Shown here one piece after another: positions 1-8,794 of a stretch of DNA of 64,000 nucleotides (position 1 is the stretch's first letter; each line of letters begins with the position of its first letter). The notes under the pieces were generated by a model. That model was not told the DNA's origin. It did no database searches and saw only the letters and a program-made list of their open reading frames with translations. Source of the stretch: Tissierella simiarum (GTDB lineage Bacteria > Bacillota > Clostridia > Tissierellales > Tissierellaceae); the NCBI RefSeq assembly GCF_018917865.1, contig NZ_JAHLPM010000001.1, positions 430,700 through 494,699 on the forward strand. The letters are read 5' to 3'. The position numbers and the translations under genes are program-made.

Positions 1-77
1 ATTTTATATTTATAACTAAAATCTTTCTAAACCATTGTTTTAAGCTTCAATTACATAATTTATTTTCTATAAATAAA

Positions 78-107
78 AAACCGCTCACATTGAAGTAAGC
101 GGTTTAT
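78..107 (-). terminator. Rho-independent terminator of the TRAP/flavoprotein operon
   Basis: Arms AAACCGCTCAC and GTAAGCGGTTT surround a short loop just past the DctM stop. Read on the minus strand the stem is followed by a T run. It closes the six-gene operon that starts near 7132. Confidence 0.85.
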
Positions 108-115
108 ATTACAAT

Positions 116-1372
116 CTACTTTATTAACATTAATGACAATTGTGGTACAAACGTAATAATCAATAAATCTATAATCAATAACAGAATAAATGGTATACTT
201 CCACTTATTACATCTGATAAAGATGATTTACTTATACCCGAAGCTACAAACAAGTTCAACCCAAAGGGTGGAGTTAACATTCCAATTGATAAATTGACAA
301 TCATAATAACCCCAAAATGAATTGGGCTAATACCTATATTCATAACAATAGGAATAAATAAAGGTGTTAAAATAAGTACAGCAGCACTTGAGTCCATAAT
401 CATACCTACAAATAATAATATAACGTTAATTGCAAGTAAAATCAAAATAGGAGAACTTTCAAACTTTAGGACACTTTCAGCAACTTTTAAGGGAACCTGT
501 TGGAAAGTTAAATACCAACTAAATATCTTTGAGTTTGCGATAACAAACATTATCATAGCAGAAGTTATTACAGACCTTCTGGAAATAGCAAGTACATCTT
601 TAAAATCTATCTCCTTGTATATAAAAATAGAAATAACCAAGCTATATACTATAGAAACTGCCGCTGCTTCTGTAGGAGTTGCAATTCCTAAGTAAATACC
701 ACCTAGAATAATAATCGGCATTAATATACTAAAAAAAGCTTCACCAAAGGAAGTTATTACCTCTTTAAATGTTGGAAAATCTGATTTCTCATGTTTTTTA
801 ACTCTAGAATAAATATAACTATATACAATTAAAGTTAATCCAATAAAAATTCCAGGTATTATAGCAGCAATAAATAAATCACTTATGGACTGTTCTGAGA
901 CAACACCATAGGACATCATTGTGATGCTTGGTGGAATAACTATTCCAAGGGACCCAGCAGCGCATAATAGGCCTACTGTAAACTTACGATCATATTTATT
1001 TTCAACTAAATTTGGAATCATTACTCCTCCTACACCAGCTACCGTAGCAGGACTAGAACCAGATAATGCAGCAAAAAACATAGAAGAAATTACTGCAGTA
1101 ATGGGCAATCCGCCAGTTATCCAACCAAATAATTTATTAGCAAAGTTTATTAACCTCTTTGAAGCTCCTCCCTTTAACATAATGTCTCCAGCAAAAATAA
1201 AGAAAGGAATAGCCATTAGACTAAAAGAATCTACTCCTGAAAACATCTTCTGCACAGCAGTATCTAAACCTATACCACTGCTAAGCATTGCTATAATAGA
1301 TGAAAGTCCAGTTGTTATACCTATGGGAACTCCAAGTAAAAGTAATACTATAAAGGATACTAATAATAACAT
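116..1372 (-). CDS. TRAP transporter large membrane subunit (DctM family)
   Basis: Large permease of a tripartite ATP-independent periplasmic transporter, which couples solute uptake to an ion gradient. The 418 residues are almost entirely hydrophobic with about a dozen membrane segments. They include the family's glycine/proline-rich stretches (SGSSPATVAGVGGVMIP; GLLCAAGSLGIVIPPS; GMLTPPFGLNLFV). Length is normal. The start ATG overlaps the DctQ stop (TAATG), so the two are translationally coupled. It is the last gene of an operon with DctQ, DctP and three redox enzymes, suggesting import of the substrate those enzymes use. The solute cannot be read from the sequence. Confidence 0.93.
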   Translation of the reverse strand: MLLLVSFIVLLLLGVPIGITTGLSSIIAMLSSGIGLDTAVQKMFSGVDSFSLMAIPFFIFAGDIMLKGGASKRLINFANKLFGWITGGLPITAVISSMFFAALSGSSPATVAGVGGVMIPNLVENKYDRKFTVGLLCAAGSLGIVIPPSITMMSYGVVSEQSISDLFIAAIIPGIFIGLTLIVYSYIYSRVKKHEKSDFPTFKEVITSFGEAFFSILMPIIILGGIYLGIATPTEAAAVSIVYSLVISIFIYKEIDFKDVLAISRRSVITSAMIMFVIANSKIFSWYLTFQQVPLKVAESVLKFESSPILILLAINVILLFVGMIMDSSAAVLILTPLFIPIVMNIGISPIHFGVIMIVNLSIGMLTPPFGLNLFVASGISKSSLSDVISGSIPFILLLIIDLLIITFVPQLSLMLIK

Positions 1373-1875
1373 TATTTCACCTCTCTTTTAATATCATTAA
1401 ATCTAATTAAATCATTGAACTTGTTTTTAAAATTTATTATGTAGCGTATCAACATTAGAAATACTCCAACTGGTACTGAAGCATAAGGTATATAAAGCGG
1501 AACCTTTACAGATGTAGCCATTGAGCCTATTGCCATAGCATTTTTCAACATATTTATACCAGCTATTATAATGATGATACAAAATATAATATTTATAATA
1601 TCTACTATCATGCCTACCAATATCTTGGCTCTACCAGATATTATGGAAAACAATGCATCCATATTAACATGAGCATTGTCTTTTACTGCCATACTACTAC
1701 CAATAAAAATAAACCACGCTATCATCATTCTTGATACTTCTTCTGACCAAGATATTGAATAATTGAATTTATATCTTAATATAACTTGTACAAAAACCAA
1801 TAAAGATGTTATTATCAATAAGCTAGAAGCCACAGCATCCTCTACTTTATTTAATACTTGAAATATTTTTTTCAT
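1372..1875 (-). CDS. TRAP transporter small membrane subunit (DctQ family)
   Basis: Small permease subunit with four predicted membrane helices. It carries the family's central motif of the type SWSEEVSRMMIAWFIFIG, followed by a conserved AHVNMD stretch. A longer frame begins at 1884. However, AGGATGG lies five bases before the ATG at 1875, so the start giving MKKIFQVLNKVEDA is preferred (167 aa). It joins DctM (1372) by a TAATG overlap and is separated from DctP by a strong hairpin. It completes the first of two TRAP systems in this window. Confidence 0.9.
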   Translation of the reverse strand: MKKIFQVLNKVEDAVASSLLIITSLLVFVQVILRYKFNYSISWSEEVSRMMIAWFIFIGSSMAVKDNAHVNMDALFSIISGRAKILVGMIVDIINIIFCIIIIIAGINMLKNAMAIGSMATSVKVPLYIPYASVPVGVFLMLIRYIINFKNKFNDLIRFNDIKREVK

Positions 1876-1914
1876 AAGAACCATCCTATCATTTTATATT
1901 GTAAAAGCATATTG

Positions 1915-1954
1915 ATGTATGAAGGACTAATTCTTTTATTTGTCCTTCATACAT
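1915..1954 (-). other. Intra-operon hairpin between dctP and dctQ
   Basis: Perfect 13-bp inverted repeat (ATGTATGAAGGAC / GTCCTTCATACAT) with a 14-nt loop. It lies between the DctP stop and the DctQ ribosome site. On the transcribed strand no T run follows, so it is more likely an mRNA-stabilising or processing element than a terminator. It could raise binding-protein levels over permease. Confidence 0.6.
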
Positions 1955-1966
1955 TGTTATCACTGA

Positions 1967-3001
1967 TTATTTCGTATATTTCTCTACTAATTCTAATAAC
2001 TCTTGTCCATTTTCCATCTTTAAAAATTCATCGTATGCTGCTTGTGTAGCTTCTCTAAATTCTTTTTTTGCAGCATCATCAAATTCGTCAATTATCATAC
2101 CTTTATCTTTTATTTCCTTAAGATAATCAGCATCCATTTCCGCAGTCTTTTCCCATTGCCATTCAGTGACTTCCTTGGAAACCTCTTTTACAAGTAATTG
2201 CAAATCTTCTGGTAATGATTGGAATTTATCTTTGTTCATTATAAACACAAATCCCATAAACCCATGATCACTTATAGTTAAATATTTTTGTACCTCATAA
2301 AATTTTCTAGTGGCTATATTTGCATAGGGATTTTCTTGTCCATCCACAGTTCCCGTTTGTAAAGAGGAATATAAATCACTAAAAGGTACGGAAATTCCAC
2401 CTGCATTTATAGCCCTAAATTGTGTAACTAAAAGTGGACTTTGGCTTACACGAATTTTTAAACCATCTAAATCCTTTACACTTTTTATCGGTAATTTTGA
2501 ATTTGTTAATTGTTTAAAACCTCCACCCCAATATCCTAACGAAACCAAACCTTTAGCTTCTAAATATTCATTTAATTTCTCACCAACTTCACCATCTAAT
2601 GCTGCAAAAACCTCTTCACTGGTATTAAATAAATATGGTAAATCAAACAACTCAAACTCAGGAACAAAAGATGTAATAGTAGATAAAAATGGAGCATTCA
2701 TATCTAGTGTTTTAGCTAATATTTGTTCATTAATTTCTTGATCTGTACCCATTTGTGAATCTGGATATATGGTTACCTTAATTCTTCCATTACTTCTCTC
2801 TTCTATCATTTCTTTAAATTTTTCGGCTGCCATTCCTTTTGGTGTTGTTGGTCTAACAACATGGGCAAATTTTAATTCATATACATCCTTTTCAGTCCCA
2901 CTACTGGTCTTTTCAGAGTTTCCGCAAGCAAACAGTGGTAAAGCAAGTGCACATATAATTATTGAAACTAATATTTTCTTAAAAGTTATATTTGATTTCA
3001 T
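1967..3001 (-). CDS. TRAP transporter solute-binding lipoprotein (DctP family)
   Basis: Extracytoplasmic binding protein, 344 aa. The N-terminus is a lipoprotein signal: basic MKSNITFKK, a hydrophobic core, then lipobox LFAC with the anchoring cysteine at residue 26. The mature part has DctP hallmarks: KFAHVVRP near the N-terminus, LKIRVSQSP with the solute-contact arginine, and GTVDGQENP. The gene lies 10 bp after the flavoprotein stop and is preceded by AGGAGG. It delivers substrate to DctQ/DctM (116-1875). Its ligand is unknown. The enzymatic neighbours suggest an organic acid, but that is inference. Confidence 0.92.
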   Translation of the reverse strand: MKSNITFKKILVSIIICALALPLFACGNSEKTSSGTEKDVYELKFAHVVRPTTPKGMAAEKFKEMIEERSNGRIKVTIYPDSQMGTDQEINEQILAKTLDMNAPFLSTITSFVPEFELFDLPYLFNTSEEVFAALDGEVGEKLNEYLEAKGLVSLGYWGGGFKQLTNSKLPIKSVKDLDGLKIRVSQSPLLVTQFRAINAGGISVPFSDLYSSLQTGTVDGQENPYANIATRKFYEVQKYLTISDHGFMGFVFIMNKDKFQSLPEDLQLLVKEVSKEVTEWQWEKTAEMDADYLKEIKDKGMIIDEFDDAAKKEFREATQAAYDEFLKMENGQELLELVEKYTK

Positions 3002-3010
3002 ATTTTCCTC

Positions 3011-5008
3011 CTAATTATAAATTTTCTTTTGTCTATATTCTTCCCACACATTTTCAAACCACGAATCATACTCTGGGATCGGTCGTACATCTACCCAATT
3101 ATGAAAAACATCAATCCCATCGTTTTCATCAATCACAGTCTCACATATCTTATCTCTGAAATCCTTTTCTAATGAAAATTTCAATACCATGTCATTTATT
3201 CTTATTTCATAAAGACCATCTTCATCCGATATTAAATAAGAACCTCTACTATCGCCTCCCTTATTAATATATTCTAAAATAGAGCTTAAACACGCTATTT
3301 GAGTTATTATCATGTCGTATATTCTAAATACAGTAGGTAGTTCTTTTAAATCATTTATATAAACTAAATCTGTAAATTCTTTAAATGTCTTATTAAGCAT
3401 AATAAGTCCTTTTTCAATTTTTTGTTTATCACGAATAAAGGCACCTATTTTTGACATTTCTTTTTGTAGTCTTTCTTGAAATTCAATTAAATTGGATTTC
3501 TTATGGTCTTCTATTTTTATTCTCTCTATAAGATTTACTTTTCTCATAACCTGATTATTTACCTTGGTTATAAACTTGTCCAATTCCATAGGTTTTTGAT
3601 AATATTTATTTTTTATTAATTCAGCAGCTCTATAGCTCCCAACTTGAGTAGAATTTAAAGCACTGCCGCCAGGCCTATAAATCCCTAATGTTCCATTTGC
3701 TTCGCCTACCGGGAAAAAGTTCTTCAAATTGCTTTCCCACCAAATATCACCAGCTAATCCTCCATTTTGATGTTGTGCACAAACATCTATTTCTAAGTAC
3801 TCTTTTTCTAAATCTATATTATTTTTCTTATATAGATCTATGGATAAAGGATTCATTTTTGCCAATCTATCAATTGGTGTTTTTAGAAATGCATTAGAAT
3901 TTTTTAAATATTCATAAGCCTCTTTTCCTAAAAGATTAAAATCTAAACCTCCGCTTACAGTAGCACAACTAGGATTCTTAGTAAAATCTAAAAATACTCG
4001 TCTCCCTTTTATTTGTGTTTCTATATATATAAGTAAATCTATCACTGAAGAACCGTTGTTGGTTAATTTTCTAGAATCAAAGGGCCATTGATAACCTTTT
4101 AAGAATGTAGCATTTAACAAGTCCGTTGGATTTTTGAAATAATCTCCCAAAAATTCTTTCTCATCATTCATATCCATATCAGTAGATATATATCTAGGAA
4201 TAACTTGTTGATATGTACCTGATAAATTCCATCTAAACTTTATAGATGCAATCCCGTATTGCCACTCAGTTAAATTATTAGCTTTAACTCCTGCTTCTAG
4301 TGCAATTCCTGTAGCTCCTGATTGACTCTTCGGAAAAACCGATCTATAGTATATTGATGCAGGTCCACCTGTTCCATAAATAATATTTCTACAATTAAAC
4401 AATGACAAGCCATAGTTTTTTTCATCCATATTTTTTATATCTAAAGCTAATACTCCTACAGCTTCCTCATTAAATTCATCTTTTAATATGGAAATCACTA
4501 AAAATCTATCAAATATATCTGTTCCATTTTTTCTTACTTCTTCTTCTAACTGTTCTGTCATATACTTTGAGGTTAATGGTCCTACTGAACTTGCCCTACT
4601 ATTTTCGTCGTGATCTGTCATATAACCTACATATTGTCCAAATGTATCATGGGGAAAAGGTACCCCTATATCTATCAATTTATAAAAGCTTTTTAATGAC
4701 AAAGCAGCTTCTACCAATGCTATATCTCCATGCATTGCTCCACCATTAAATAAAGTTTTAGCCATCTTAAGGGGACTATCAGCATCCTTTATAGAAGTAG
4801 ATTGCTTATAATAAGTTTGTTTATCAGAACCTGTATTTCTAGAAGTTCCTCTATTCATTCCTTCGGTTACTAACGCTATATCTTTTTGACCTAATTTAAA
4901 TAGAGCATCTGCTGCATTAAGGCTGGCTGCTCCTGAGCCAACTACTATTGTATTATACTCATATACATTGATTGGTATATTATTGATTGTAATCTGCCCT
5001 TTATACAT
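3011..5008 (-). CDS. FAD-binding oxidoreductase, FrdA/aspartate-oxidase-like flavoprotein
   Basis: A 665-aa soluble flavoprotein. The Rossmann dinucleotide motif VVGSGAASLNAADAL is at residues 22-36 and a second FAD contact, YGTGGPASIY, at 211-220. The C-terminal FAD signature is AQHQNGG (411-417), FFPVGEANGT (431-440) and RPGGSALN (445-452). This is the fumarate reductase/succinate dehydrogenase/L-aspartate oxidase fold. I do not find the classical HPTG active-site motif, so a fumarate substrate is not supported. It has no signal peptide or haem motifs and is therefore cytoplasmic. It sits between an SDR and DctP with spacings of 5-10 bp. Likely role: desaturation or reduction of the imported compound; electron partner unknown. 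Confidence 0.8.
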   Translation of the reverse strand: MYKGQITINNIPINVYEYNTIVVGSGAASLNAADALFKLGQKDIALVTEGMNRGTSRNTGSDKQTYYKQSTSIKDADSPLKMAKTLFNGGAMHGDIALVEAALSLKSFYKLIDIGVPFPHDTFGQYVGYMTDHDENSRASSVGPLTSKYMTEQLEEEVRKNGTDIFDRFLVISILKDEFNEEAVGVLALDIKNMDEKNYGLSLFNCRNIIYGTGGPASIYYRSVFPKSQSGATGIALEAGVKANNLTEWQYGIASIKFRWNLSGTYQQVIPRYISTDMDMNDEKEFLGDYFKNPTDLLNATFLKGYQWPFDSRKLTNNGSSVIDLLIYIETQIKGRRVFLDFTKNPSCATVSGGLDFNLLGKEAYEYLKNSNAFLKTPIDRLAKMNPLSIDLYKKNNIDLEKEYLEIDVCAQHQNGGLAGDIWWESNLKNFFPVGEANGTLGIYRPGGSALNSTQVGSYRAAELIKNKYYQKPMELDKFITKVNNQVMRKVNLIERIKIEDHKKSNLIEFQERLQKEMSKIGAFIRDKQKIEKGLIMLNKTFKEFTDLVYINDLKELPTVFRIYDMIITQIACLSSILEYINKGGDSRGSYLISDEDGLYEIRINDMVLKFSLEKDFRDKICETVIDENDGIDVFHNWVDVRPIPEYDSWFENVWEEYRQKKIYN

Positions 5009-5013
5009 TTACT

Positions 5014-5769
5014 CTATAACCTCCTTATATGATATCCACCATCTACATTTATAATGTCGCCTGTTGAATAACACATTTTAGGTAAACATAATATACTTAC
5101 AATTTCAGCAATATCTTTGGGTGTCCCCCATCTCTTGATTGGCAGCAAACCATCTTCAATCAACTTATCATACTTTTCACTAACTGTTGATGTCATATCA
5201 GTTTTAATTATTCCTGGTCTAACTTCATAAACAAGTATTCCATAATTCGATAATCTATCGGCAAAAAGTTTAGTTATCATACTAATCCCTGCCTTTGATA
5301 TACAATATTCTCCTCTATTCGTAGAAGATGTATATGCAGACATGGATGAAATATTTATGATTTTAGGCGGAAAATCTTGCTTATCTTGTTTGATCATTAT
5401 ATTTGCTACTTCTTGAGTCATAAAATATGTCCCTTTTAGATTAGTATTCATTACAAAATCAAAGCTTTCAGGTGTTGTTTTAAGAACATCATTTCTTTCC
5501 TTAGGAGCTACACCTGCATTGTTAACTAGAACATCTATCCTACCAAATGTAGAGACTACTTCTTCTACACTTGCCTGTATTTTATCAACATCACTGATGT
5601 CAGCTGTAATAAATTTAATTCTTCCTTCAGATGTTCTTATTAAATCATTTACTTCTTCACTTATTATTCTACCGAGACAAGCAATTGAAAAACCGTCTTC
5701 ATACAATTCTTTAACTATGCCGAGTCCTATACCTCTTGTCCCTCCTGTAACAACAGCAACTCTACTCAT
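5014..5769 (-). CDS. Short-chain dehydrogenase/reductase (FabG-like)
   Basis: Classical 251-aa SDR using NAD(P)H. The cofactor loop TGGTRGIG is at residues 8-15 and NNAG at 83-86. The catalytic serine lies in NISSM (about 141-142) and the YxxxK pair is Y155/K159. The start codon lies one base past the OYE stop (TAA-T-ATG). Position between an OYE-type reductase and an FrdA-like flavoprotein suggests it oxidises or reduces a hydroxyl/ketone on the same ring or chain. It is unlike the UxuB-type SDR at 9625. The substrate cannot be told from sequence. Confidence 0.88.
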   Translation of the reverse strand: MSRVAVVTGGTRGIGLGIVKELYEDGFSIACLGRIISEEVNDLIRTSEGRIKFITADISDVDKIQASVEEVVSTFGRIDVLVNNAGVAPKERNDVLKTTPESFDFVMNTNLKGTYFMTQEVANIMIKQDKQDFPPKIINISSMSAYTSSTNRGEYCISKAGISMITKLFADRLSNYGILVYEVRPGIIKTDMTSTVSEKYDKLIEDGLLPIKRWGTPKDIAEIVSILCLPKMCYSTGDIINVDGGYHIRRL

Positions 5770-5770
5770 A

Positions 5771-7132
5771 TTATTTAATCTCCTTATTTTTCATTTCCTT
5801 GTAAATAGGTAAATAAACTTCATTATCTCTAACAACACATCCACAAGTGCTTATTTTAGATTTCATTTCACTACACTTGCTACAAGATACGCACACTCTA
5901 TTCTTTTTCATCTCACCATTATCTAATATATCTCTGGCAAAATTAGGATAGGATATACTTTCTCTCCCAAAACCAATAATTTTACATAATCCGTTTTCCA
6001 AACTACCTGCCCCTACATAAGGTGCTAAATGCCTAAACCAACTATATCCTACTCCAACAAAATTAATGCTAGGAAAAGTATTTTGTATATCTCCAATTCC
6101 ACTTATAAGTCTATTACAACTTATGATAACATTTTCATCTGGAACATAATCTCCAATATCATATGGTTTATTTATGTGAGGTATAAAATATGGATTTCCC
6201 ATAGTTAAACTTATTAATTTTACATCTTTTTCTACTAGAATACTTATGAGTTTTTTTGGTTCTTCTAAATCCATAGCTATACCGTTTTCTTTTGATACTC
6301 CCCAGCCTTGAGGATATGGTAAACCATCATATATGTTTAACCTTGAAGCCAGTAATAATCCTTGACAATCATTGTCCTCTTTTATTTTATCAATAACATT
6401 TATAAATAATTTAATTCTATTTTCAAATTTGCCTCCATATTCACCTTCTCTTTCATATGCAGATAACAACTCTGATAATAAATATCCATGACAGGCCTTT
6501 ATATCTACACCATCAAATTCCGCTTTTTTTGCTAACCTAGCAGCCTTTAAAAAATCTCCTTCAAGCCCTCTAAGGTAATCATCAGTAACAACTGGATAAT
6601 CATCTGATATCCCTAATTTATTATCTAATAACTCCTTATGTGTTGCAATAATAGGGTTTTTATTTCCATTTACTTTGCAATATCTACCTGAATGGTTTAA
6701 CTGAATAATCGTTATAGGATTATGGTTTTCTCCGAACTCTTCTTTTGCAGATAGTTTGATTAAATCATTCAACTTTTTAAATTCCATCCAATTCTCTTCT
6801 GTTATCCATAGTTGCTTATCATTGGATCTTCCTTCTTTAGTAACACTAACAGCCTCTATCCAAATTAATCCAGCCCCACCTCTTGCGATCTTTTCATACT
6901 TTCTATACGTAAGTTCCGTTGGACTTCCTTCCTCAGTAGAGTCTCCACCTTCCATCGGAAGACTAGCAATAGAATTTGGAATTATATGATTCCCAATATT
7001 AATTCTCATCTTAAACAAATCTAGATTTTGGGATGTTTTTATACCTAATTCTAGTCTTTCTATGTCTTTTTCTAATTCACTAAGATGTCCATACTTAAAA
7101 TTTCCATTACTTGCATATGTATTCCCTGCCAA
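5771..7132 (-). CDS. Old-yellow-enzyme family NADH:flavin oxidoreductase with C-terminal Fe-S cysteines
   Basis: FMN-dependent TIM-barrel ene-reductase of the 2,4-dienoyl-CoA reductase/BaiCD group. A longer frame starts at 7159, but AGGAGGAG lies five bases before the TTG at 7132, giving a 453-aa product. In that numbering QLNHSGR is at 144-150, KACHGYL with the substrate-binding histidine at 212-218, and EYGGKFENR follows. Cysteines at 414, 417, 420, 430 and 432 fit a 4Fe-4S site. The protein stops there, so the FAD/NADPH domain of full-length dienoyl-CoA reductase is missing. It is the first gene of the operon. Likely reduces an activated C=C bond. Confidence 0.85.
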   Translation of the reverse strand: MAGNTYASNGNFKYGHLSELEKDIERLELGIKTSQNLDLFKMRINIGNHIIPNSIASLPMEGGDSTEEGSPTELTYRKYEKIARGGAGLIWIEAVSVTKEGRSNDKQLWITEENWMEFKKLNDLIKLSAKEEFGENHNPITIIQLNHSGRYCKVNGNKNPIIATHKELLDNKLGISDDYPVVTDDYLRGLEGDFLKAARLAKKAEFDGVDIKACHGYLLSELLSAYEREGEYGGKFENRIKLFINVIDKIKEDNDCQGLLLASRLNIYDGLPYPQGWGVSKENGIAMDLEEPKKLISILVEKDVKLISLTMGNPYFIPHINKPYDIGDYVPDENVIISCNRLISGIGDIQNTFPSINFVGVGYSWFRHLAPYVGAGSLENGLCKIIGFGRESISYPNFARDILDNGEMKKNRVCVSCSKCSEMKSKISTCGCVVRDNEVYLPIYKEMKNKEIK

Positions 7133-7182
7133 TATTTCTCCTCCTCGATTAAATAGCATTTATTAACAATTAATTAATACTG

Positions 7183-7211
7183 TTGTTTTTTATTTACGGT
7201 AACATTATAAT
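7183..7211 (+). promoter_or_regulatory. Probable sigma-A promoter of the AraC-type regulator
   Basis: TTGTTT (7183-7188), 17-bp spacer, then TATAAT (7206-7211), about 75 bp before the regulator's start. The same 155-bp gap must also hold the divergent operon promoter, for which I could not settle a convincing -35/-10 pair. Confidence 0.5.
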
Positions 7212-7287
7212 ATAGTAAATCGTGTAATTATATTGACAAGTTGCCCAAAAATTGATAAAGATTGCTTTTATTAAAAGAGGTGATAAA

Positions 7288-8118
7288 TTGGATCATCAGA
7301 ATATTAATATGGATTTTAAAACATTGACTTCAAGGGGAATAGGCTTAACGGAGCACTTTCATAATGGATATGAGATAATATTCATTACTGAAGGTGAGGC
7401 TAATTTTACTATAGATAATAAGATTTATACTTGTGATAAAAACAATTTAGTGTTTTTAAATAATTTAGAAAAACATGAAATGAGTCCAATAACTACTCCA
7501 TATTCAAGATATATGATCATTATTGATTCCCATTATCTAGATAATATAATTAAAGAACCTGCTTTATTATCCATATTTAAAATTCGTACTGATTCCTTTG
7601 AAAATAAATTTGAAGTTAAGAAAAAGCATATAAGCTCAATAAGTAGGATATTAAATAATTTAAGTCTCATATACTCGGCACAAGAAGAGTTTTGGCATAT
7701 TGAATTTGTTTCTTTATTAAGTCATCTTATAATATTTTTATATAGAGAATATACAAATCAATTCCCTATTACTAATATCAATAAAAAGGATCAAAGAATA
7801 CTTGATATACAAACATACATAGATGAGAATTTCACACAAAATATAACTTTAGAATCCATTGCAGCTGACTTTTTTATAAGTAAATATTACTTAGCACATT
7901 CCTATAAAAATATAACAGGCTTTACCTTAAATCAATACATCTTACTAAAAAGAATATCTCATGCAAAAAATCAGCTTTATTTTACAGACAATAGTATTAC
8001 CGATATAGCTATGGACTGTGGATTCAATAGCCAGAGTAATTTTATTAGGATATTTAAGAAAAAGGAGAATATAACACCTTTACAATTTAGAAAATATTAT
8101 AGAAAAGAGAGAGAATAA
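7288..8118 (+). CDS. AraC family transcriptional regulator with N-terminal cupin
   Basis: 276-aa regulator divergent from the TRAP/flavoprotein operon. An open frame exists from TTG 7252. However, AAGAGGTG (7275-7282) sits five bases before TTG 7288, so the product begins MDHQNINMDFK. The N-terminal half is a cupin sensor (LTEHFHNGYEIIFITEG). The C-terminal about 95 residues are the double HTH: first helix pair around ITLESIAADFFISKYYLAHS, second around SITDIAMDCGFNSQSNFIRI. Divergent placement makes it the likely activator of the 116-7132 operon, probably binding its substrate. A perfect terminator overlaps its stop. Confidence 0.9.
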   Translation: MDHQNINMDFKTLTSRGIGLTEHFHNGYEIIFITEGEANFTIDNKIYTCDKNNLVFLNNLEKHEMSPITTPYSRYMIIIDSHYLDNIIKEPALLSIFKIRTDSFENKFEVKKKHISSISRILNNLSLIYSAQEEFWHIEFVSLLSHLIIFLYREYTNQFPITNINKKDQRILDIQTYIDENFTQNITLESIAADFFISKYYLAHSYKNITGFTLNQYILLKRISHAKNQLYFTDNSITDIAMDCGFNSQSNFIRIFKKKENITPLQFRKYYRKERE

Positions 8119-8140
8119 TTAGTTAATTAATTATTCTCTC
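8109..8140 (+). terminator. Terminator overlapping the AraC regulator stop codon
   Basis: Perfect 12-bp arms GAGAGAATAATT and AATTATTCTCTC with an 8-nt loop. The left arm contains the TAA stop at 8116-8118. TTTCTATA follows. Confidence 0.75.
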
Positions 8141-8560
8141 TTTCTATAGAACTTAATTATAGGAAAAACAGACGTAGCTACTGGTGAGTTAGAATTAGCT
8201 GGACACCAAAGTATATTTAAACAATGAAAGAAAAATTTGGCTTTAAATATGTTATAAGTTCTTTAAAGGAATCCTATTCGGTTTCTGACAATGGTTGGTC
8301 TGCTTGTGCTTATGATGGAAATGAATTCTATCATTCAAGAAAATATGATGTAAGAATAGTTGACAGAGTAGGTGGAGGAGACTCTTTCGAATCAGGATTT
8401 ATCTATGGTATATTCAGCGGAAACAATTTCAAAGATGCTTTAGAATTTGGTGTAGCTGCATCGGCACTAAAACATACTATCCACAGAGATTTTAATATGG
8501 TAACTGTATCGAAGTTGAAAACCTGTTAAAGGGGATGCTTCTAGTAAAGCTCAAAGATAG
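8141..8560 (+). pseudogene. Decayed 3' copy of kdgK
   Basis: Near-identical to the end of intact kdgK at 18388-19410. Similarity begins abruptly at 8141 (matching 18872). It then skips 116 bp: the match jumps from 18899 to 19016 across the 8-bp repeat AGGAAAAA, present at both deletion ends in the intact gene and once here (8161-8168). Further lesions are a lost A near 8222 (frameshift), an A-to-E change beside the catalytic GGGDS motif, and a lost C near 8512 that frameshifts the C-terminus. It cannot make a kinase. Downstream terminator DNA is duplicated too. Confidence 0.92.
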
Positions 8561-8567
8561 TGAAAAC

Positions 8568-8607
8568 AAAGTCCCTTTCTGGTTTATTCTTACCAGAAAA
8601 GGACTTT
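8568..8607 (+). terminator. Duplicated copy of the kdgK terminator
   Basis: Arms AAAGTCCCTTTCTGGT and ACCAGAAAAGGACTTT with an 8-nt loop, matching the terminator at 19417-19458 except for one arm mismatch. Confidence 0.8.
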
Positions 8608-8618
8608 TATTTCCGACT

Positions 8619-8708
8619 TTAACACAACCTATTTTTTATCTTTTTCTTGATTTTGTTTACTTGGATTAGAATTGATTCCCTCTTCTCCTTAGATTGCTTT
8701 TCCTCCAC
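8619..8708 (-). pseudogene. Truncated copy of the small ORF at 23909-24073
   Basis: A GTG start with AGGTGAT upstream opens 29 codons beginning VEEKQSKEKR. The first third and about 120 bp of upstream DNA match 23909-24073 and its leader (8690-8815 versus 24050-24182). The conserved second half of the intact copy is missing and replaced by lysine-rich sequence. Probably a remnant. Confidence 0.55.
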
Positions 8709-8794
8709 TATTATCACCTTATATGTATTTTTTATATAATCAATTTTTACATACAAGGTAATTTAAGGAGGAGTTTAAAATAATAACATAGCTA

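Noticed and set aside
921..1391. 156-codon plus-strand frame antisense to DctM
   Set aside because: Antisense to a conserved membrane protein, no Shine-Dalgarno, no recognisable domain.
3011..5008. Classical fumarate reductase or succinate dehydrogenase flavoprotein
   Set aside because: The HPTG motif and partner Fe-S/cytochrome genes are missing; kept only as FrdA-like.
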